Source: Cupriavidus sp. D384 (GTDB lineage: Bacteria; Pseudomonadota; Gammaproteobacteria; Burkholderiales; Burkholderiaceae). From it: a stretch of DNA of 64,000 nt. How positions within the stretch are numbered: the stretch's first letter is position 1; the number at the start of each line of letters is the position of its first letter. The notes below the pieces were generated by a model, which was not told the DNA's origin, made no database searches, and worked only from the letters and a program-made list of their open reading frames with translations. Made by a program: the position numbers and the translations under genes. The stretch spans positions 1-64,000 of the forward strand of contig NZ_BBQI01000017.1 of assembly GCF_001652915.1 (NCBI RefSeq), written 5' to 3'. Of the stretch, positions 29,976 to 39,420 are shown one piece after another.

Positions 29976-32159
29976 CTAGTTCGGCACGTCGACGGTGGTA
30001 CCACTCACCGAGATCTTGTCGCCTGCAGCCGGGGTGGCCGCGATCGGCGGCACATTAGACGGCAGGATCTGCGGGGCGATGATGTCCGTCAGGCCGCCCG
30101 CGCGCGGCGTGGTGCGCACCACCTGCGAGGGCGGCAGCGCCGTACCGCTCTTCAGGTTGGCGTAGACCGCATCCAGGGCCCGGTTCATGTAGACATGCAT
30201 CGGAATGAACCGCGCGCCATAGCCGGCCACCAAATCGATGAAACCATCGAAGTGCTGTCCGTTCGTCACTTCGATATAGGACAGCTTGCTGGCATTGCCC
30301 TCCACCGACTTGTTCAGCCCCAGATACGGCCGTGACGTGTGATTGACCGGCAGCAACGCATCGCTGCGGCCATGCACGATCATCGCCGGCTTGCCGCGCA
30401 GGTCGCCGTTGCGATACGTCTGGGCAATACCCGTCATGAGGGCCGTGTTCCGGTTGTCGAGGAGATTGCGCAGGCACAGGGCGCCATCCAGGTTCGCATC
30501 GGCCACGCTGTTCGATTTCGATTTCGACACGAAGTCACGCGTGGCGCCGCCCGGCGAGTCGTCGTTCATGATCGTCACGCTCGTGGTCGGCGGTATGCCA
30601 TTGCCCGTGGAGAACAGCCCGGCCAGCGAAATGGCCGGGATCGTGGCAGGCACCGATGTCGTCGGCGCGGGCGAGGCAAAGCTGTAGCTGCACAGCCGGT
30701 CGGTAACGCTGGCCCGCGAGTAGGAGTTTGCGTAAGTCACCGAGATCGAACTCGCCACCTCCAGCAGCGACAGACTGGTGTGCAGCTCATCCGATTCCGG
30801 TTCCCATCCCGCCGCGTGCATGGCGCCGAGCGCGGCATTGGCCTGGTCCGGGGTCGTGGCCCCCGCCAGCTTTCCTGCCGCCACCAGCGACGTACAGCGG
30901 TCGATGGTCTGTGACGGCAGCGATGGCAGCGTAGAAGAGCCGGAAACACGTGGCGCATTCGCCAGCGTGGCCACCTGCGCCGCACACAGCTGGAACAGGT
31001 TTGCCGTCGTCGTGTAGTCGTACAGCGACTTGCCCGACGCTGCCACCGCCGTGCCGCCGCGCCGCACCGTAATCACCGGGGCCGGCGGCATTTCCACGTT
31101 GGGCTCGCCCACCGCCACCCCGTCGATCAGCCCGTCCTCGTCCTGCTCCGCAGCGGCGATGGCCGCCCCGCCGCCGTTCGAGATGGCCGACGCGATGACC
31201 AGCACGTTGCTCTTCGTGAAGGTGATCTGGCGCAAACCATCCGTACCCAGCGTGCCGAAGCGGTCGTTCAGCGCAAACATGGCGAACTGGATGGCCTGCA
31301 GCGTGTTCCTGCCCCAGTCGGCTTCGGGGTTCTGCTGCGAATGGGCGTGCTTGAACGCAAGCCGGTGCGGGAAGGACGCGTTGAACGCTGCCAGCGAGAC
31401 CCCGCCCGGCTGGGCCGCGAACTGGGCCAGCTTGCCTGCGGTGGTCCGGTCGGCGCGCGTGCCATCGATCAGCGGGACCGTGTCGGATTCAAGATCATGC
31501 GGCGCGGCCCCGGTGCCCTTGTCGGTATAGGCCACCGCGCAGCCGCGCTTGAGGCCCCACTCGCCCACCGCGATGCCGCCATAGACGCCGCGCGACCCCG
31601 ACGACGTGGCGGAAATGATGCACGGGTTGGCACGGTCGAACGAATCTGGAATCTGAACCATCATCGTCACGTTCTTGAGCCCGGAGCCGTCATCGGCATA
31701 AGCGATGTATTCGGTACCTGGGACCTTGCCCTGGCTGGCCGTGACGTTGCCCTGCGAATCGACGTTCGGCCCGTACAGCGACCCGTAGCCGCCGGCGGCC
31801 TGGACGTCCACGATGGCCCGGTAATTGACGTAGATCGCATTGCGGCGCAGTTCCGCCGCCGTCGGCGCATTGGGATTGGCAAATACCGGCGCCGTACCCG
31901 CCAGCCCGTCCTTGCCCAGCCCTGCGGTGAGCAGGTCGTCGGAATTGCCGTCGTACGACTTGATCGAAATCGTGCCGACGATAAAGTCCGGACGCGTGTT
32001 CGGATTCGTCGCGGGAGGGGTGGTCCCGGTACCGCCGGACGAATCTCCGCCTCCGCAGGCCGAGATCAACAGGGTGGAAGCGGCCACCGCAACCGCGGTC
32101 TGCCGAAACTGGCGCCGCAATGGGAGGCTCGCAAGCCGCGAGGCATGGCGATGCTGCAT
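29976..32159 (-). CDS. D-(-)-3-hydroxybutyrate oligomer hydrolase
   Basis: 727 residues matching the 3HBOH family. It cleaves 3-hydroxybutyrate oligomers released from polyhydroxybutyrate to monomers. A signal/lipobox (TLLISAC, then a Gly/Ser/Thr-rich linker) indicates export and probable lipid anchoring. Typical blocks: SSGSRGVYGGIAVGEWGLK, FKHAHSQQNPEADWG, the putative nucleophile Ser in ASAISNGGGAA (about residue 328), and the C-terminal VHGRSDALLPVNHTSRPY and NGQHFDGF. AAGGAGA precedes the ATG. It fits a PHB-cycling organism such as Cupriavidus. Confidence 0.9.
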   Translation of the reverse strand: MQHRHASRLASLPLRRQFRQTAVAVAASTLLISACGGGDSSGGTGTTPPATNPNTRPDFIVGTISIKSYDGNSDDLLTAGLGKDGLAGTAPVFANPNAPTAAELRRNAIYVNYRAIVDVQAAGGYGSLYGPNVDSQGNVTASQGKVPGTEYIAYADDGSGLKNVTMMVQIPDSFDRANPCIISATSSGSRGVYGGIAVGEWGLKRGCAVAYTDKGTGAAPHDLESDTVPLIDGTRADRTTAGKLAQFAAQPGGVSLAAFNASFPHRLAFKHAHSQQNPEADWGRNTLQAIQFAMFALNDRFGTLGTDGLRQITFTKSNVLVIASAISNGGGAAIAAAEQDEDGLIDGVAVGEPNVEMPPAPVITVRRGGTAVAASGKSLYDYTTTANLFQLCAAQVATLANAPRVSGSSTLPSLPSQTIDRCTSLVAAGKLAGATTPDQANAALGAMHAAGWEPESDELHTSLSLLEVASSISVTYANSYSRASVTDRLCSYSFASPAPTTSVPATIPAISLAGLFSTGNGIPPTTSVTIMNDDSPGGATRDFVSKSKSNSVADANLDGALCLRNLLDNRNTALMTGIAQTYRNGDLRGKPAMIVHGRSDALLPVNHTSRPYLGLNKSVEGNASKLSYIEVTNGQHFDGFIDLVAGYGARFIPMHVYMNRALDAVYANLKSGTALPPSQVVRTTPRAGGLTDIIAPQILPSNVPPIAATPAAGDKISVSGTTVDVPN

Positions 32160-32470
32160 GGGGATGTCTCCTTGTTATGAACGGAACTGGTGAGGCCGCG
32201 ATAAGACAAGGACTGCTGGAAGGACTGCTGATTGCCGAACGGATTGCCGGATTCTTGTAAGCCACGGCGGGCCGGCAAGCGCCCGTAGCTGCACTTTCTA
32301 ATGGTTGTGAAAGCAGACAGGCGAACCACCCGAGGTGCGTTGCACACCTCAATGCCCATGCGGGGAATAGTAGTCGGTCCAGCAGGGACCGACAGCAGCA
32401 AATGTATCGGGACTGTTACCTATGCCCCAGAACTGGGGTCCGGGAGGGAAATCCCGGCCCGTCCGACGCG
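32160..32470 (-). promoter_or_regulatory. Intergenic region between crcB and the oligomer hydrolase (no gene seen)
   Basis: 311 bp with no convincing coding region. It holds the promoter of the oligomer hydrolase and three compact hairpins downstream of crcB: CCGGGA/TCCCGG around 32442-32459, CCCCAG/CTGGGG around 32424-32437, and GGTCC/GGACC around 32378-32392. None has a following T-run, so termination is not certain. Confidence 0.4.
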
Positions 32471-32851
32471 TCAGGACAACGTGCGGTACGTCCAGATGCC
32501 CAGTGCGGTCAGCAGCAGCGAGCCGCCCAGGTGGGTTGCAAGGTGCGCCAGCGCCCAGCGGTAGTCGCCGGCCAGCAGGTTGCCGATCACCTCGCTGGAA
32601 AAGGTCGAGAACGTGGTCAGGCCGCCCAGGAAACCGGTCACGGCCAGCAGGCGCCACTCGGGCGGCAACGACGGGTGGGTGTCGAAGAACGCCACCGCCA
32701 GCCCAATCAGATAGCCGCCGACCAGGTTCGACGCCAACGTGCCATACGGCAGCGCCGGATTGACGGCATTCCACATCACGGAAAACGACCAGCGCAGCCA
32801 CGCGCCCACGGCGGCGCCCACGCCTACCGCCACAAACCCCATCGGACCCAT
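32471..32851 (-). CDS. crcB: CrcB/Fluc fluoride channel
   Basis: 126 residues, four membrane segments, the standard Fluc size. Motifs: GAWLRW, GTLASNLVGGYLIGL (Asn of the pore), and the central break TTFSTFSSE with the phenylalanines lining fluoride sites. Functions as a dual-topology dimer exporting fluoride. ATG 32851 chosen for its AGGG upstream and because FVAVGVGAAVGAWLRW begins the first helix. No fluoride riboswitch is recognisable upstream. Lies 37 bp after moaE and may be cotranscribed with the molybdopterin genes. Confidence 0.9.
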   Translation of the reverse strand: MGPMGFVAVGVGAAVGAWLRWSFSVMWNAVNPALPYGTLASNLVGGYLIGLAVAFFDTHPSLPPEWRLLAVTGFLGGLTTFSTFSSEVIGNLLAGDYRWALAHLATHLGGSLLLTALGIWTYRTLS

Positions 32852-32888
32852 CGAGTCGACCCTTTCGTCCTTTCGAACTTTTTCGTAC

Positions 32889-33383
32889 TTATTTGTTGTG
32901 TTTCGTGCCCACCGCTTCGGCGTTGAACGATTCGATGCCCCAGCGGCGCAGCGCCGCATCGTCGGAAACCCTCGCGTCAACCCAGCGCGCGCCCTCCGGT
33001 GTGGCTTCCTTCTTCCAGAACGGCGCCTCGGACTTCAGGTAATCCATGATGAACTCGCAGGCGGCAAAGGCATTGCCGCGATGCGCAGACGCCACCGCTA
33101 CCAGCACGATCTGGTCCAGCGGTTGCAGCACCCCCACCCGATGCACGATCGTCACGCCCAGCAGTTCCCAGCGCTGGCACGCGGCAGCCTCGATCTGCGC
33201 CAACGCCTTCTCGGTCATGCCCGGATAGTGCTCAAGCTCCATGGTGCTGACGCGCGAGCCGTCGCTGACATCGCGCACGGTGCCGATAAAGCTGGCCACG
33301 GCACCCACGCCCGGGTTGCCGGCGCGCAGCGCAGCCACCTCGGCACCCAGGTCGAAATCTTCCAGCTGGACGCGCACCGTCAT
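32889..33383 (-). CDS. moaE: Molybdopterin synthase catalytic subunit
   Basis: 164 residues. MoaE converts precursor Z to molybdopterin using MoaD thiocarboxylate. Typical blocks: GAVASFIGTVRD, LEHYPGMTEKAL, HRVGVLQPLDQIVLVAVAS, HRGNAFAACEFIMDYLK and the catalytic lysines in FWKKE. Starts one base after the moaD stop; order is moeA-moaD-moaE. Confidence 0.95.
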   Translation of the reverse strand: MTVRVQLEDFDLGAEVAALRAGNPGVGAVASFIGTVRDVSDGSRVSTMELEHYPGMTEKALAQIEAAACQRWELLGVTIVHRVGVLQPLDQIVLVAVASAHRGNAFAACEFIMDYLKSEAPFWKKEATPEGARWVDARVSDDAALRRWGIESFNAEAVGTKHNK

Positions 33384-33384
33384 C

Positions 33385-33648
33385 TCAGCCTCCGGTCACG
33401 GGCGGGAAGAACGCCACTTCGCAGCCATCGGCCAGCGGTGTATCGGCGCGGGCCACGGCGTGATCCACCGCCATGCGCAGGGCCTTGCCTTCGGCCAGCG
33501 CCTCGGCCCACACGCCGCCGCGCGCGCGCAGCCAGCCGCGCAGATCGCCTACGGTACGTACGTCGGCGGGCACCTCGGCGCGCTCGGCGGCCTGGCCGAC
33601 CTGCTCGCGCACACTGGCGAAATAACGAAGTTCAAGTTGCATCGGCAT
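33385..33648 (-). CDS. moaD: Molybdopterin synthase sulfur-carrier subunit
   Basis: 87 residues (85 if the second ATG at 33642 is used). Ubiquitin-like fold with family start LELRYFASVREQVG and the essential C-terminal Gly-Gly (FFPPVTGG), which is thiocarboxylated and inserted into MoaE. It starts just after the moeA stop with no clear Shine-Dalgarno, so translation is probably coupled to moeA. Confidence 0.92.
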   Translation of the reverse strand: MPMQLELRYFASVREQVGQAAERAEVPADVRTVGDLRGWLRARGGVWAEALAEGKALRMAVDHAVARADTPLADGCEVAFFPPVTGG

Positions 33649-33653
33649 GAAGA

Positions 33654-34889
33654 CTAGGCCAGCAGGCTGGCAAACGGAATGAACTGCACGGTGTCGCCGC
33701 GCACGATGGGCTGGTTGGGCGGATTGTCGATCAGGCCATCGCCCCAGACCGTGGACGTCAGCACGCCGGAACTCTGGTTCGGGAACAGGTCGAGGCCGCC
33801 GGCATCGTTCAGGCGCGCGCGCAGGAATTCGTTGCGGCGGTCGCCCTTCGGCAGATCGAAATCGGCGCGCATGGCAATGCGGCGCGGCGTCACGTCCGCC
33901 ACACCCTGCAGGCGCAGCAGGAAAGGCCGCACGAACAGCAGGAACGTGACGAAGCTGGACACCGGATTGCCGGGCAGGCCGATGAAGAAGGTCGGCGCAT
34001 CGGTACCGTTGGCGACCTGACCAAATGCCAGCGGCTTGCCGGGCTTGATGGCGATCTGCCAGAGGTCCAGCCGCCCCTCCGCGGTCACGGCCGGACGGAT
34101 ATGGTCTTCCTCGCCCACCGACACGCCGCCCGACGTGATGATCAGGTCGTTGCCTTCGGCGGCGCGGCGCAGCGTATCGCGCGTGGCGGCCAGCGTATCG
34201 GGCACGATGCCGAAGTCGGTCACCTCGCAGCCCAGGTTTTCCAGCAGGCCGCGCAGCGTGAACCGGTTCGAGTTGTAGATGGCGCCCGGCTTGAGCGGCT
34301 CGCCGGGCATCGCCAGTTCGTCGCCGGTAAAGAACACGGCCACGCGCACCCGGCGAATGACGTCCAGCCTGGCCTGCCCAACCGACGCGGCCAGTCCCAG
34401 CGCCTGCGGCGACAGGCGCGCGCCCACCGGCAGGATCTGGCTGCCGGCCTCGATATCCTCGCCCGCACGGCGGATCCACTCGCCCGACGCCGGTACGTGA
34501 TTGACGATCACCGCATCGCCGTCGGCCTGGCACTGCTCCTGCATTACCACGGCGTCGGCCCCCGGCGGAATCAGCCCGCCCGTGAAGATCCGCGCGGCGG
34601 TACCCGGCGCCAGTTCGGACCCGACATGGCCGGCCGGGATGCGCTGCGACACCGGCAGGCGGGTGCCTTCGGCCGGCACATCGGCGGCGCGCATCGCGTA
34701 GCCGTCCATCGACGTGTTGTCGGCAGGCGGCACGCGCAGCGTACTGGTCACCGGTGCCGCCAGCACGCGGCCGTTGGCATCGAGCGTATCGACGGTTTCC
34801 GTTTCGGTGATGGGACGAGCGCCGGCCATCAGGGCATCCAGCGCCTGGGCCATCGTCAGCATCGGGGGACGCGCTGCGGATTGGGTCAT
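33654..34889 (-). CDS. moeA: Molybdopterin molybdenumtransferase
   Basis: 411 residues. MoeA inserts molybdate into adenylylated molybdopterin. Blocks: PPADNTSMDGYAMRAAD, RIFTGGLIPPGADAVVMQEQ, FFTGDELAMPGEPLKPG, IITSGGVSVGEEDH and GLPGNPVSSFVTF, followed by the C-terminal beta-barrel domain. ATG 34889 fits the family start. First gene of moeA-moaD-moaE; the thrC terminator separates it from the upstream gene. Confidence 0.95.
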   Translation of the reverse strand: MTQSAARPPMLTMAQALDALMAGARPITETETVDTLDANGRVLAAPVTSTLRVPPADNTSMDGYAMRAADVPAEGTRLPVSQRIPAGHVGSELAPGTAARIFTGGLIPPGADAVVMQEQCQADGDAVIVNHVPASGEWIRRAGEDIEAGSQILPVGARLSPQALGLAASVGQARLDVIRRVRVAVFFTGDELAMPGEPLKPGAIYNSNRFTLRGLLENLGCEVTDFGIVPDTLAATRDTLRRAAEGNDLIITSGGVSVGEEDHIRPAVTAEGRLDLWQIAIKPGKPLAFGQVANGTDAPTFFIGLPGNPVSSFVTFLLFVRPFLLRLQGVADVTPRRIAMRADFDLPKGDRRNEFLRARLNDAGGLDLFPNQSSGVLTSTVWGDGLIDNPPNQPIVRGDTVQFIPFASLLA

Positions 34890-34920
34890 GTAAGTCTTCG
34901 GGGTATGGGTTGGCCCCAGA

Positions 34921-34955
34921 AAGCAAAACAGCCCCCGGGAGAAATACCCGGGGGC
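34921..34955 (-). terminator. Intrinsic terminator of hom-thrC
   Basis: 9-bp stem GCCCCCGGG / CCCGGGGGC (34931-34939, 34947-34955) followed on the minus strand by a T-rich tail. It lies about 80 bp past thrC and 30 bp before moeA. Confidence 0.75.
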
Positions 34956-35032
34956 CGTGGCAGCGGGGCCCGGCAAACCCGATTGTAGCGAGTTGGCGCC
35001 GGATCCACAGGTGTCCGGGGCAATACCCCTTA

Positions 35033-36478
35033 TTACAGACCCGTGTGCTGCACGATGTACGCCTTGACCGTGTCGGTATCGGCCGGCATGACCTCGAAGC
35101 GCTGGGGCAGCTTCTCGATGCCGTCGAATGCCGACGGACGCTCGGGCTCGTGGCCCAGTGCCTCGCGGATCGTGTCCGCGAACTTGGCCGGCAGCGCGGT
35201 TTCCAGCACCACCATCGGCACACCGGCCGACAGATGCTCGCGCGCCACCTTCACGCCATCGGCGGTATGGGTGTCGATCGTCACGTCGTAGCGCTGCCTG
35301 ACGTCGCGGATCGTCGCCACGCGGTCATCGTGCGTGCTGCGGCCCGAGACAAAGCCGAACTGGCGGATGCGGTCGAATTCCGGCGTGCCGGACAGGTCGA
35401 ACCCGCCCTTGGTATCCACGTCGCGGAACAGCGCGGCCAGCTTGCCGCCGTCCTGGCCCAGCAGGTCGAAGATGAAGCGCTCGAAGTTCGACGCCTTCGA
35501 GATATCCATGCTCGGGCTCGACGTGTGGTACGTCTGCGCCGACGTGCGCACGCGGTACGTGCCGGTGCGGAAGAACTCGTCCAGTACGTCGTTTTCGTTG
35601 GTGGCCACCACCAGCTTGTCGATCGGCAGGCCCATCATGCGCGCGATATGGCCGGCGCAGACGTTGCCGAAGTTGCCCGACGGCACGCAGAACGACACCT
35701 TCTGGCCGGGGCCGTCGGTCGCCAGCAGCCAGCCCTTGAAGTAGTACACCACCTGGGCCACCACCCGCGCCCAGTTGATCGAGTTCACGGTGCCGATGCA
35801 CTGGCGCGCCTTGAACGCGTGATCGTTCGACACGGCCTTGACGATGTCCTGCGCGTCGTCGAACACGCCTTCGATGGCGATGTTGAAGATGTTCGGGTCC
35901 TGCAGGCTGAACATCTGCGCGGTCTGGAACGCGCTCATCTTGCGGTGCGGGCTCAGCATGAACACGCGGATGCCTTCCTTGCCGCGCATCGCGTACTCGG
36001 CGGCGCTGCCGGTGTCACCCGAGGTCGCACCCAGGATATTGAGCTTCAGTCCGGCACGCTTGAGCGCGTACTCGAACAGGTTGCCCAGCAGCTGCATGGC
36101 CATGTCCTTGAAGGCCAGCGTCGGGCCGTTGGACAGCCCCAGCAGTTGCAGCTTCGTGCCGCCCTCTTCGCCCAGCGTGCGCAGCGGCGTGATATCGGCG
36201 GTGTTGTCGCCGGGGCGCGCGTTGCAGTACACCTCGGGCGTATAGGTCTTGCGCGTCAGCGCGCGCAGGTCCTCGGCCGGGATATCGTCACAGAAACGCG
36301 ACAGCACCTCGAACGCCAGGTCGGCGTACGGCAGCTTGCGCCAGGCTTCGAGTTCGTCGGCCGTGACTTGCGGATACTGCTTCGGCAGGTACAGGCCGCC
36401 GTCCGGGGCCAGGCCCCCGAGCAGGATCTCGGAGAACGATTGCGGCATGTCATGGCCGCGCGTCGACTGGTATTTCAT
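35033..36478 (-). CDS. thrC: Threonine synthase
   Basis: 481 residues, the long gamma-proteobacterial/fungal-type enzyme. It converts O-phosphohomoserine to threonine with PLP; the Schiff-base Lys is in PTLAFKDMAMQ, and the phosphate loop is GATSGDTGSAAEY. N-terminal MKYQSTRG is the usual start. Lies 33 bp after hom on the same strand, forming hom-thrC; alaT precedes hom. Confidence 0.96.
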   Translation of the reverse strand: MKYQSTRGHDMPQSFSEILLGGLAPDGGLYLPKQYPQVTADELEAWRKLPYADLAFEVLSRFCDDIPAEDLRALTRKTYTPEVYCNARPGDNTADITPLRTLGEEGGTKLQLLGLSNGPTLAFKDMAMQLLGNLFEYALKRAGLKLNILGATSGDTGSAAEYAMRGKEGIRVFMLSPHRKMSAFQTAQMFSLQDPNIFNIAIEGVFDDAQDIVKAVSNDHAFKARQCIGTVNSINWARVVAQVVYYFKGWLLATDGPGQKVSFCVPSGNFGNVCAGHIARMMGLPIDKLVVATNENDVLDEFFRTGTYRVRTSAQTYHTSSPSMDISKASNFERFIFDLLGQDGGKLAALFRDVDTKGGFDLSGTPEFDRIRQFGFVSGRSTHDDRVATIRDVRQRYDVTIDTHTADGVKVAREHLSAGVPMVVLETALPAKFADTIREALGHEPERPSAFDGIEKLPQRFEVMPADTDTVKAYIVQHTGL

Positions 36479-36511
36479 GGTAATTCGTCCAGTTTCGCTC
36501 AGTTCCGGGGC

Positions 36512-37822
36512 TTAGTTCAGTTCTTCCATGCGCAGGCGCGTGACCGGCGACAGCACGGTCTGCAGGCCTTCGATGCTGCGGATGGCCGCGTTGACATGCT
36601 TTTCGCGCGTCAGGTGCGTCAGGATGATGATGTCGGTCTGCGGCTCGCCCTCGCGCGATTCCTTCTGCAGCATCGCGTCGATGCTGATGCCGGCTTCGGC
36701 CAGGATGCGGGTGATCTCGGCCAGCACGCCAGTCTGGTCGGCCACGCGCATGCGCAGGTAGTACGAGCTGGTGACTTCGTCGATCGGCAGCACCGGCACG
36801 CTCGACAGTTCGTCCGGCTGGAACGCCAGGTGCGGCACGCGATGGTTCGGATCCGCGGTGTGCAGGCGGGTCACGTCAACCAGGTCGGCGATCACGGCCG
36901 ACGCGGTCGGCTCGGCGCCGGCACCCTTGCCGTAGTACAGCGTGGCGCCCACGGCGTCGCCCTGCACCAGCACCGCGTTCATCGCGCCTTCCACATTGGC
37001 GATCAGGCGCGAGGCCGGCACCAGGGTCGGATGCACGCGCAGTTCCACGCCTTCGTCGCGGCGGCGCGTGATGCCCAGCAGCTTGATGCGGTAGCCCAGT
37101 TCCTCGGCGTACTTGATGTCGATGGCGGCCAGCTTGGTGATGCCTTCCACGTGGGCCTTGTCGAACTGCACCGGCATGCCGAACGCAATCGCGCTCATCA
37201 GCGTCACCTTGTGCGCGGCGTCGATCCCCTCGATATCGAAGGTCGGATCGGCTTCGGCATAGCCCAGCTGCTGCGCTTCCTTGAGCACGGCGCCAAAGTC
37301 CAGGCCCTTGTCGCGCATCTCGGACAGGATGAAGTTCGTGGTGCCGTTGATGATGCCGGCGATCCACTGGATGCGGTTGGCCGTCAGGCCTTCGCGCAGC
37401 GCCTTGATGATGGGGATGCCACCGGCCACGGCCGCCTCGAACGCCACGATCACGCCCTTCTTGCGGGCGGCTTCGAAGATCTCGTTGCCATGCACGGCCA
37501 GCAGCGCCTTGTTGGCGGTGACCACGTGCTTGCCGTTCTCGATGGCCTTGAGCACCAGTTCGCGCGCGATGCCATAGCCGCCGATCAGCTCGACGACGAT
37601 GTCGATGTCCGGGCGCGTCACCACGTCGTTGGCGTCGCTGACCACGTCCACGGCACCCCCGGTCAGTTCGCGGGCGCGTTCGGTGTTGAGGTCGGCCACC
37701 ACCGCAATCTCGATGCCGCGGCCTGCACGGCGGCGAATTTCCTCCTGATTGCGCTTGAGCACGTTGAACGTGCCGCTACCGACGGTACCGATGCCGAGAA
37801 GGCCGACTTTGATGGGATTCAT
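36512..37822 (-). CDS. hom: Homoserine dehydrogenase
   Basis: 436 residues. NAD(P) loop GLLGIGTVGSG at the N-terminus, catalytic region with GIINGTTNFILSEM and YAEADPTFDIEGIDAAHK, and a C-terminal ACT domain (about 355-430) expected to bind threonine for feedback control. Reduces aspartate semialdehyde to homoserine. The ATG at 37822 starts NPIKVGLLG, the family N-terminus. The gene precedes thrC and follows alaT by 52 bp. Confidence 0.96.
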   Translation of the reverse strand: MNPIKVGLLGIGTVGSGTFNVLKRNQEEIRRRAGRGIEIAVVADLNTERARELTGGAVDVVSDANDVVTRPDIDIVVELIGGYGIARELVLKAIENGKHVVTANKALLAVHGNEIFEAARKKGVIVAFEAAVAGGIPIIKALREGLTANRIQWIAGIINGTTNFILSEMRDKGLDFGAVLKEAQQLGYAEADPTFDIEGIDAAHKVTLMSAIAFGMPVQFDKAHVEGITKLAAIDIKYAEELGYRIKLLGITRRRDEGVELRVHPTLVPASRLIANVEGAMNAVLVQGDAVGATLYYGKGAGAEPTASAVIADLVDVTRLHTADPNHRVPHLAFQPDELSSVPVLPIDEVTSSYYLRMRVADQTGVLAEITRILAEAGISIDAMLQKESREGEPQTDIIILTHLTREKHVNAAIRSIEGLQTVLSPVTRLRMEELN

Positions 37823-37874
37823 GGACGTCTGACTCTGGGTTGCTTGATACGAAAATAGGGGGCGCCCCGGCGGC

Positions 37875-39104
37875 TCAGGCCGTGCCGTGACGTTTGCGAT
37901 AGTTCTCAAGGAAGCGCGCCACACGGCTGATGGCCTCGCGCAGGTCTTCCTCGTGCGGCAGGAACACGATCCGGAAATGGTCCGGCGCATCCCAGTTGAA
38001 CCCCGTGCCCTGCACCAGCAGCACCTTGGATTCCTGCAGCAGCTCGTAGATGAACTCCTGGTCGTCCTGGATCGGATACATCGACAGGTCGAGCTTCGGG
38101 AACAGGTACAACGCCGCCTTGGGCTTCACGCAGGTAATGCCGGGAATCTGCGTGATCAGCTCGTGGGCCAGGTCGCGCTGGCGGCGCAGGCGGCCGCCTT
38201 CGGCCACCAGGTCGTTGATGCTCTGGTAGCCGCCCAGCGCGGTCTGGATCGCCCACTGGCCCGGCACGTTGGCGCACAGGCGCATCGACGACAGCATGTT
38301 CAGGCCTTCGATATAGTCCTGCGCCGGGCGCTTGTCGCCCGACACCACCATCCAGCCGGCACGGTAGCCGCAGGAGCGGTAGTTCTTGGACAGGCCGTTG
38401 AAGGTCACGGTCAGCACATCGGTGGACAGCGAGCCGATCGACGTGTGCTCGTTGCCGTCGTACAGGACCTTGTCGTAGATCTCGTCGGCGAAGATGATCA
38501 GCCCGTGCTCGCGCGCGATGGTGACGATCGACTGCAGCAGCTCGTCCGAATACAGCGCACCGGTCGGGTTGTTCGGGTTGATGACGACGATGGCCCGGGT
38601 ATTGGGCGTGATCTTGCGGCGGATGTCATCCAGGTCGGGCATCCACTCGTTGGCCTCGTCGCACACATAGTGGACGGGCGTGCCGCCGGACAGGCTCACC
38701 GCAGCCGTCCAGAGCGGATAGTCGGGCGCCGGCACCAGCACTTCGTCGCCGCTGTTCAGCAGCGCGTTCATCGACATCACGATCAGCTCGGACGCGCCGT
38801 TGCCCACGTAGATGTCGTCCAGCTCCACGCCCTGGATCTTCTTTTCCTGGGTGTAGTGCATGATCGCCTTGCGCGCGGCGAAGATACCCTTGGAATCGGA
38901 ATAACCTGCCGAGTTCGGCAGGTTGCGCATCATGTCCTGCTGGATTTCCTCCGGCGCATCGAACCCGAACACGGCCAGGTTGCCAATGTTCAGCTTGATG
39001 ATCTTGTGCCCCTCTTCCTCCATCTGCTTGGCCTTTTCCAGCACCGGGCCGCGGATGTCATAGCAAACGTTCTGGAGCTTGTTCGATTTCTGGATGGGTT
39101 TCAC
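37875..39104 (-). CDS. alaT: Alanine-synthesising aminotransferase, AlaT-type
   Basis: 409 residues, class I/II PLP aminotransferase. It makes alanine from pyruvate and glutamate. PLP Lys is in FNGLSKNYRSCGYRAGW; other blocks are NIGNLAVFGFDAPEEI, NPNNPTGALYS and DEIYDKVLYD. The GTG at 39104 is chosen because KPIQKSNKLQNVCYDIRGP is the conserved N-terminus; upstream codons look noncoding. It is the first gene of alaT-hom-thrC, all in one direction. Confidence 0.93.
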   Translation of the reverse strand: MKPIQKSNKLQNVCYDIRGPVLEKAKQMEEEGHKIIKLNIGNLAVFGFDAPEEIQQDMMRNLPNSAGYSDSKGIFAARKAIMHYTQEKKIQGVELDDIYVGNGASELIVMSMNALLNSGDEVLVPAPDYPLWTAAVSLSGGTPVHYVCDEANEWMPDLDDIRRKITPNTRAIVVINPNNPTGALYSDELLQSIVTIAREHGLIIFADEIYDKVLYDGNEHTSIGSLSTDVLTVTFNGLSKNYRSCGYRAGWMVVSGDKRPAQDYIEGLNMLSSMRLCANVPGQWAIQTALGGYQSINDLVAEGGRLRRQRDLAHELITQIPGITCVKPKAALYLFPKLDLSMYPIQDDQEFIYELLQESKVLLVQGTGFNWDAPDHFRIVFLPHEEDLREAISRVARFLENYRKRHGTA

Positions 39105-39420
39105 GGCGATGTCGGCGATGTCAGGGCAAGCTGCCGGTCTCTGCGGCAGCGGTCTTGGGAATCTTCTGGATTGTCCTGGACGTCTGGCGGCGCGCGTCGC
39201 TGGGCAGCAGTCGAGCGTGGCAGACCGGGAGGCAAAAGCTATAAGATATCGGATTATGACAGACTTCGGCATGGATTCTTGCATTGCAGCGCGCCTTTTG
39301 GGGCCCCGCACGCACGATCCTGCCACCAACCCGCCGCCCGCCCCTCCCGTGGCCGATCCGGCCGCCCATCCCAGCCCAGGGAGCGGCCTCCGGACACCCC
39401 GGGCGGCATGAGGCCCCCCC
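39105..39420. promoter_or_regulatory. Divergent intergenic region alaT / Mth938-like gene (no gene seen)
   Basis: 316 bp between two divergent genes. The AT-rich segment near 39238-39260 (CTATAAGATATCGGATTATG) is the most promoter-like part and may serve both directions. The right half is GC-rich and shows no gene with family support. Confidence 0.4.

Noticed and set aside
32852..32888. Fluoride riboswitch before crcB
   Set aside because: The gap is only 37 bp, too short for the aptamer.
34880..34960. Possible molybdenum-cofactor riboswitch before moeA
   Set aside because: The only structure seen is a simple hairpin with T-run, better explained as the thrC terminator; nothing like the large moco aptamer is present.
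34910..37858. A plus-strand open frame of about 980 codons
   Set aside because: It is antisense to thrC and hom, which have clear families, starts and catalytic motifs. Long antisense frames are expected at this GC content; the sequence has His/Gln/Arg-rich composition typical of such shadows.
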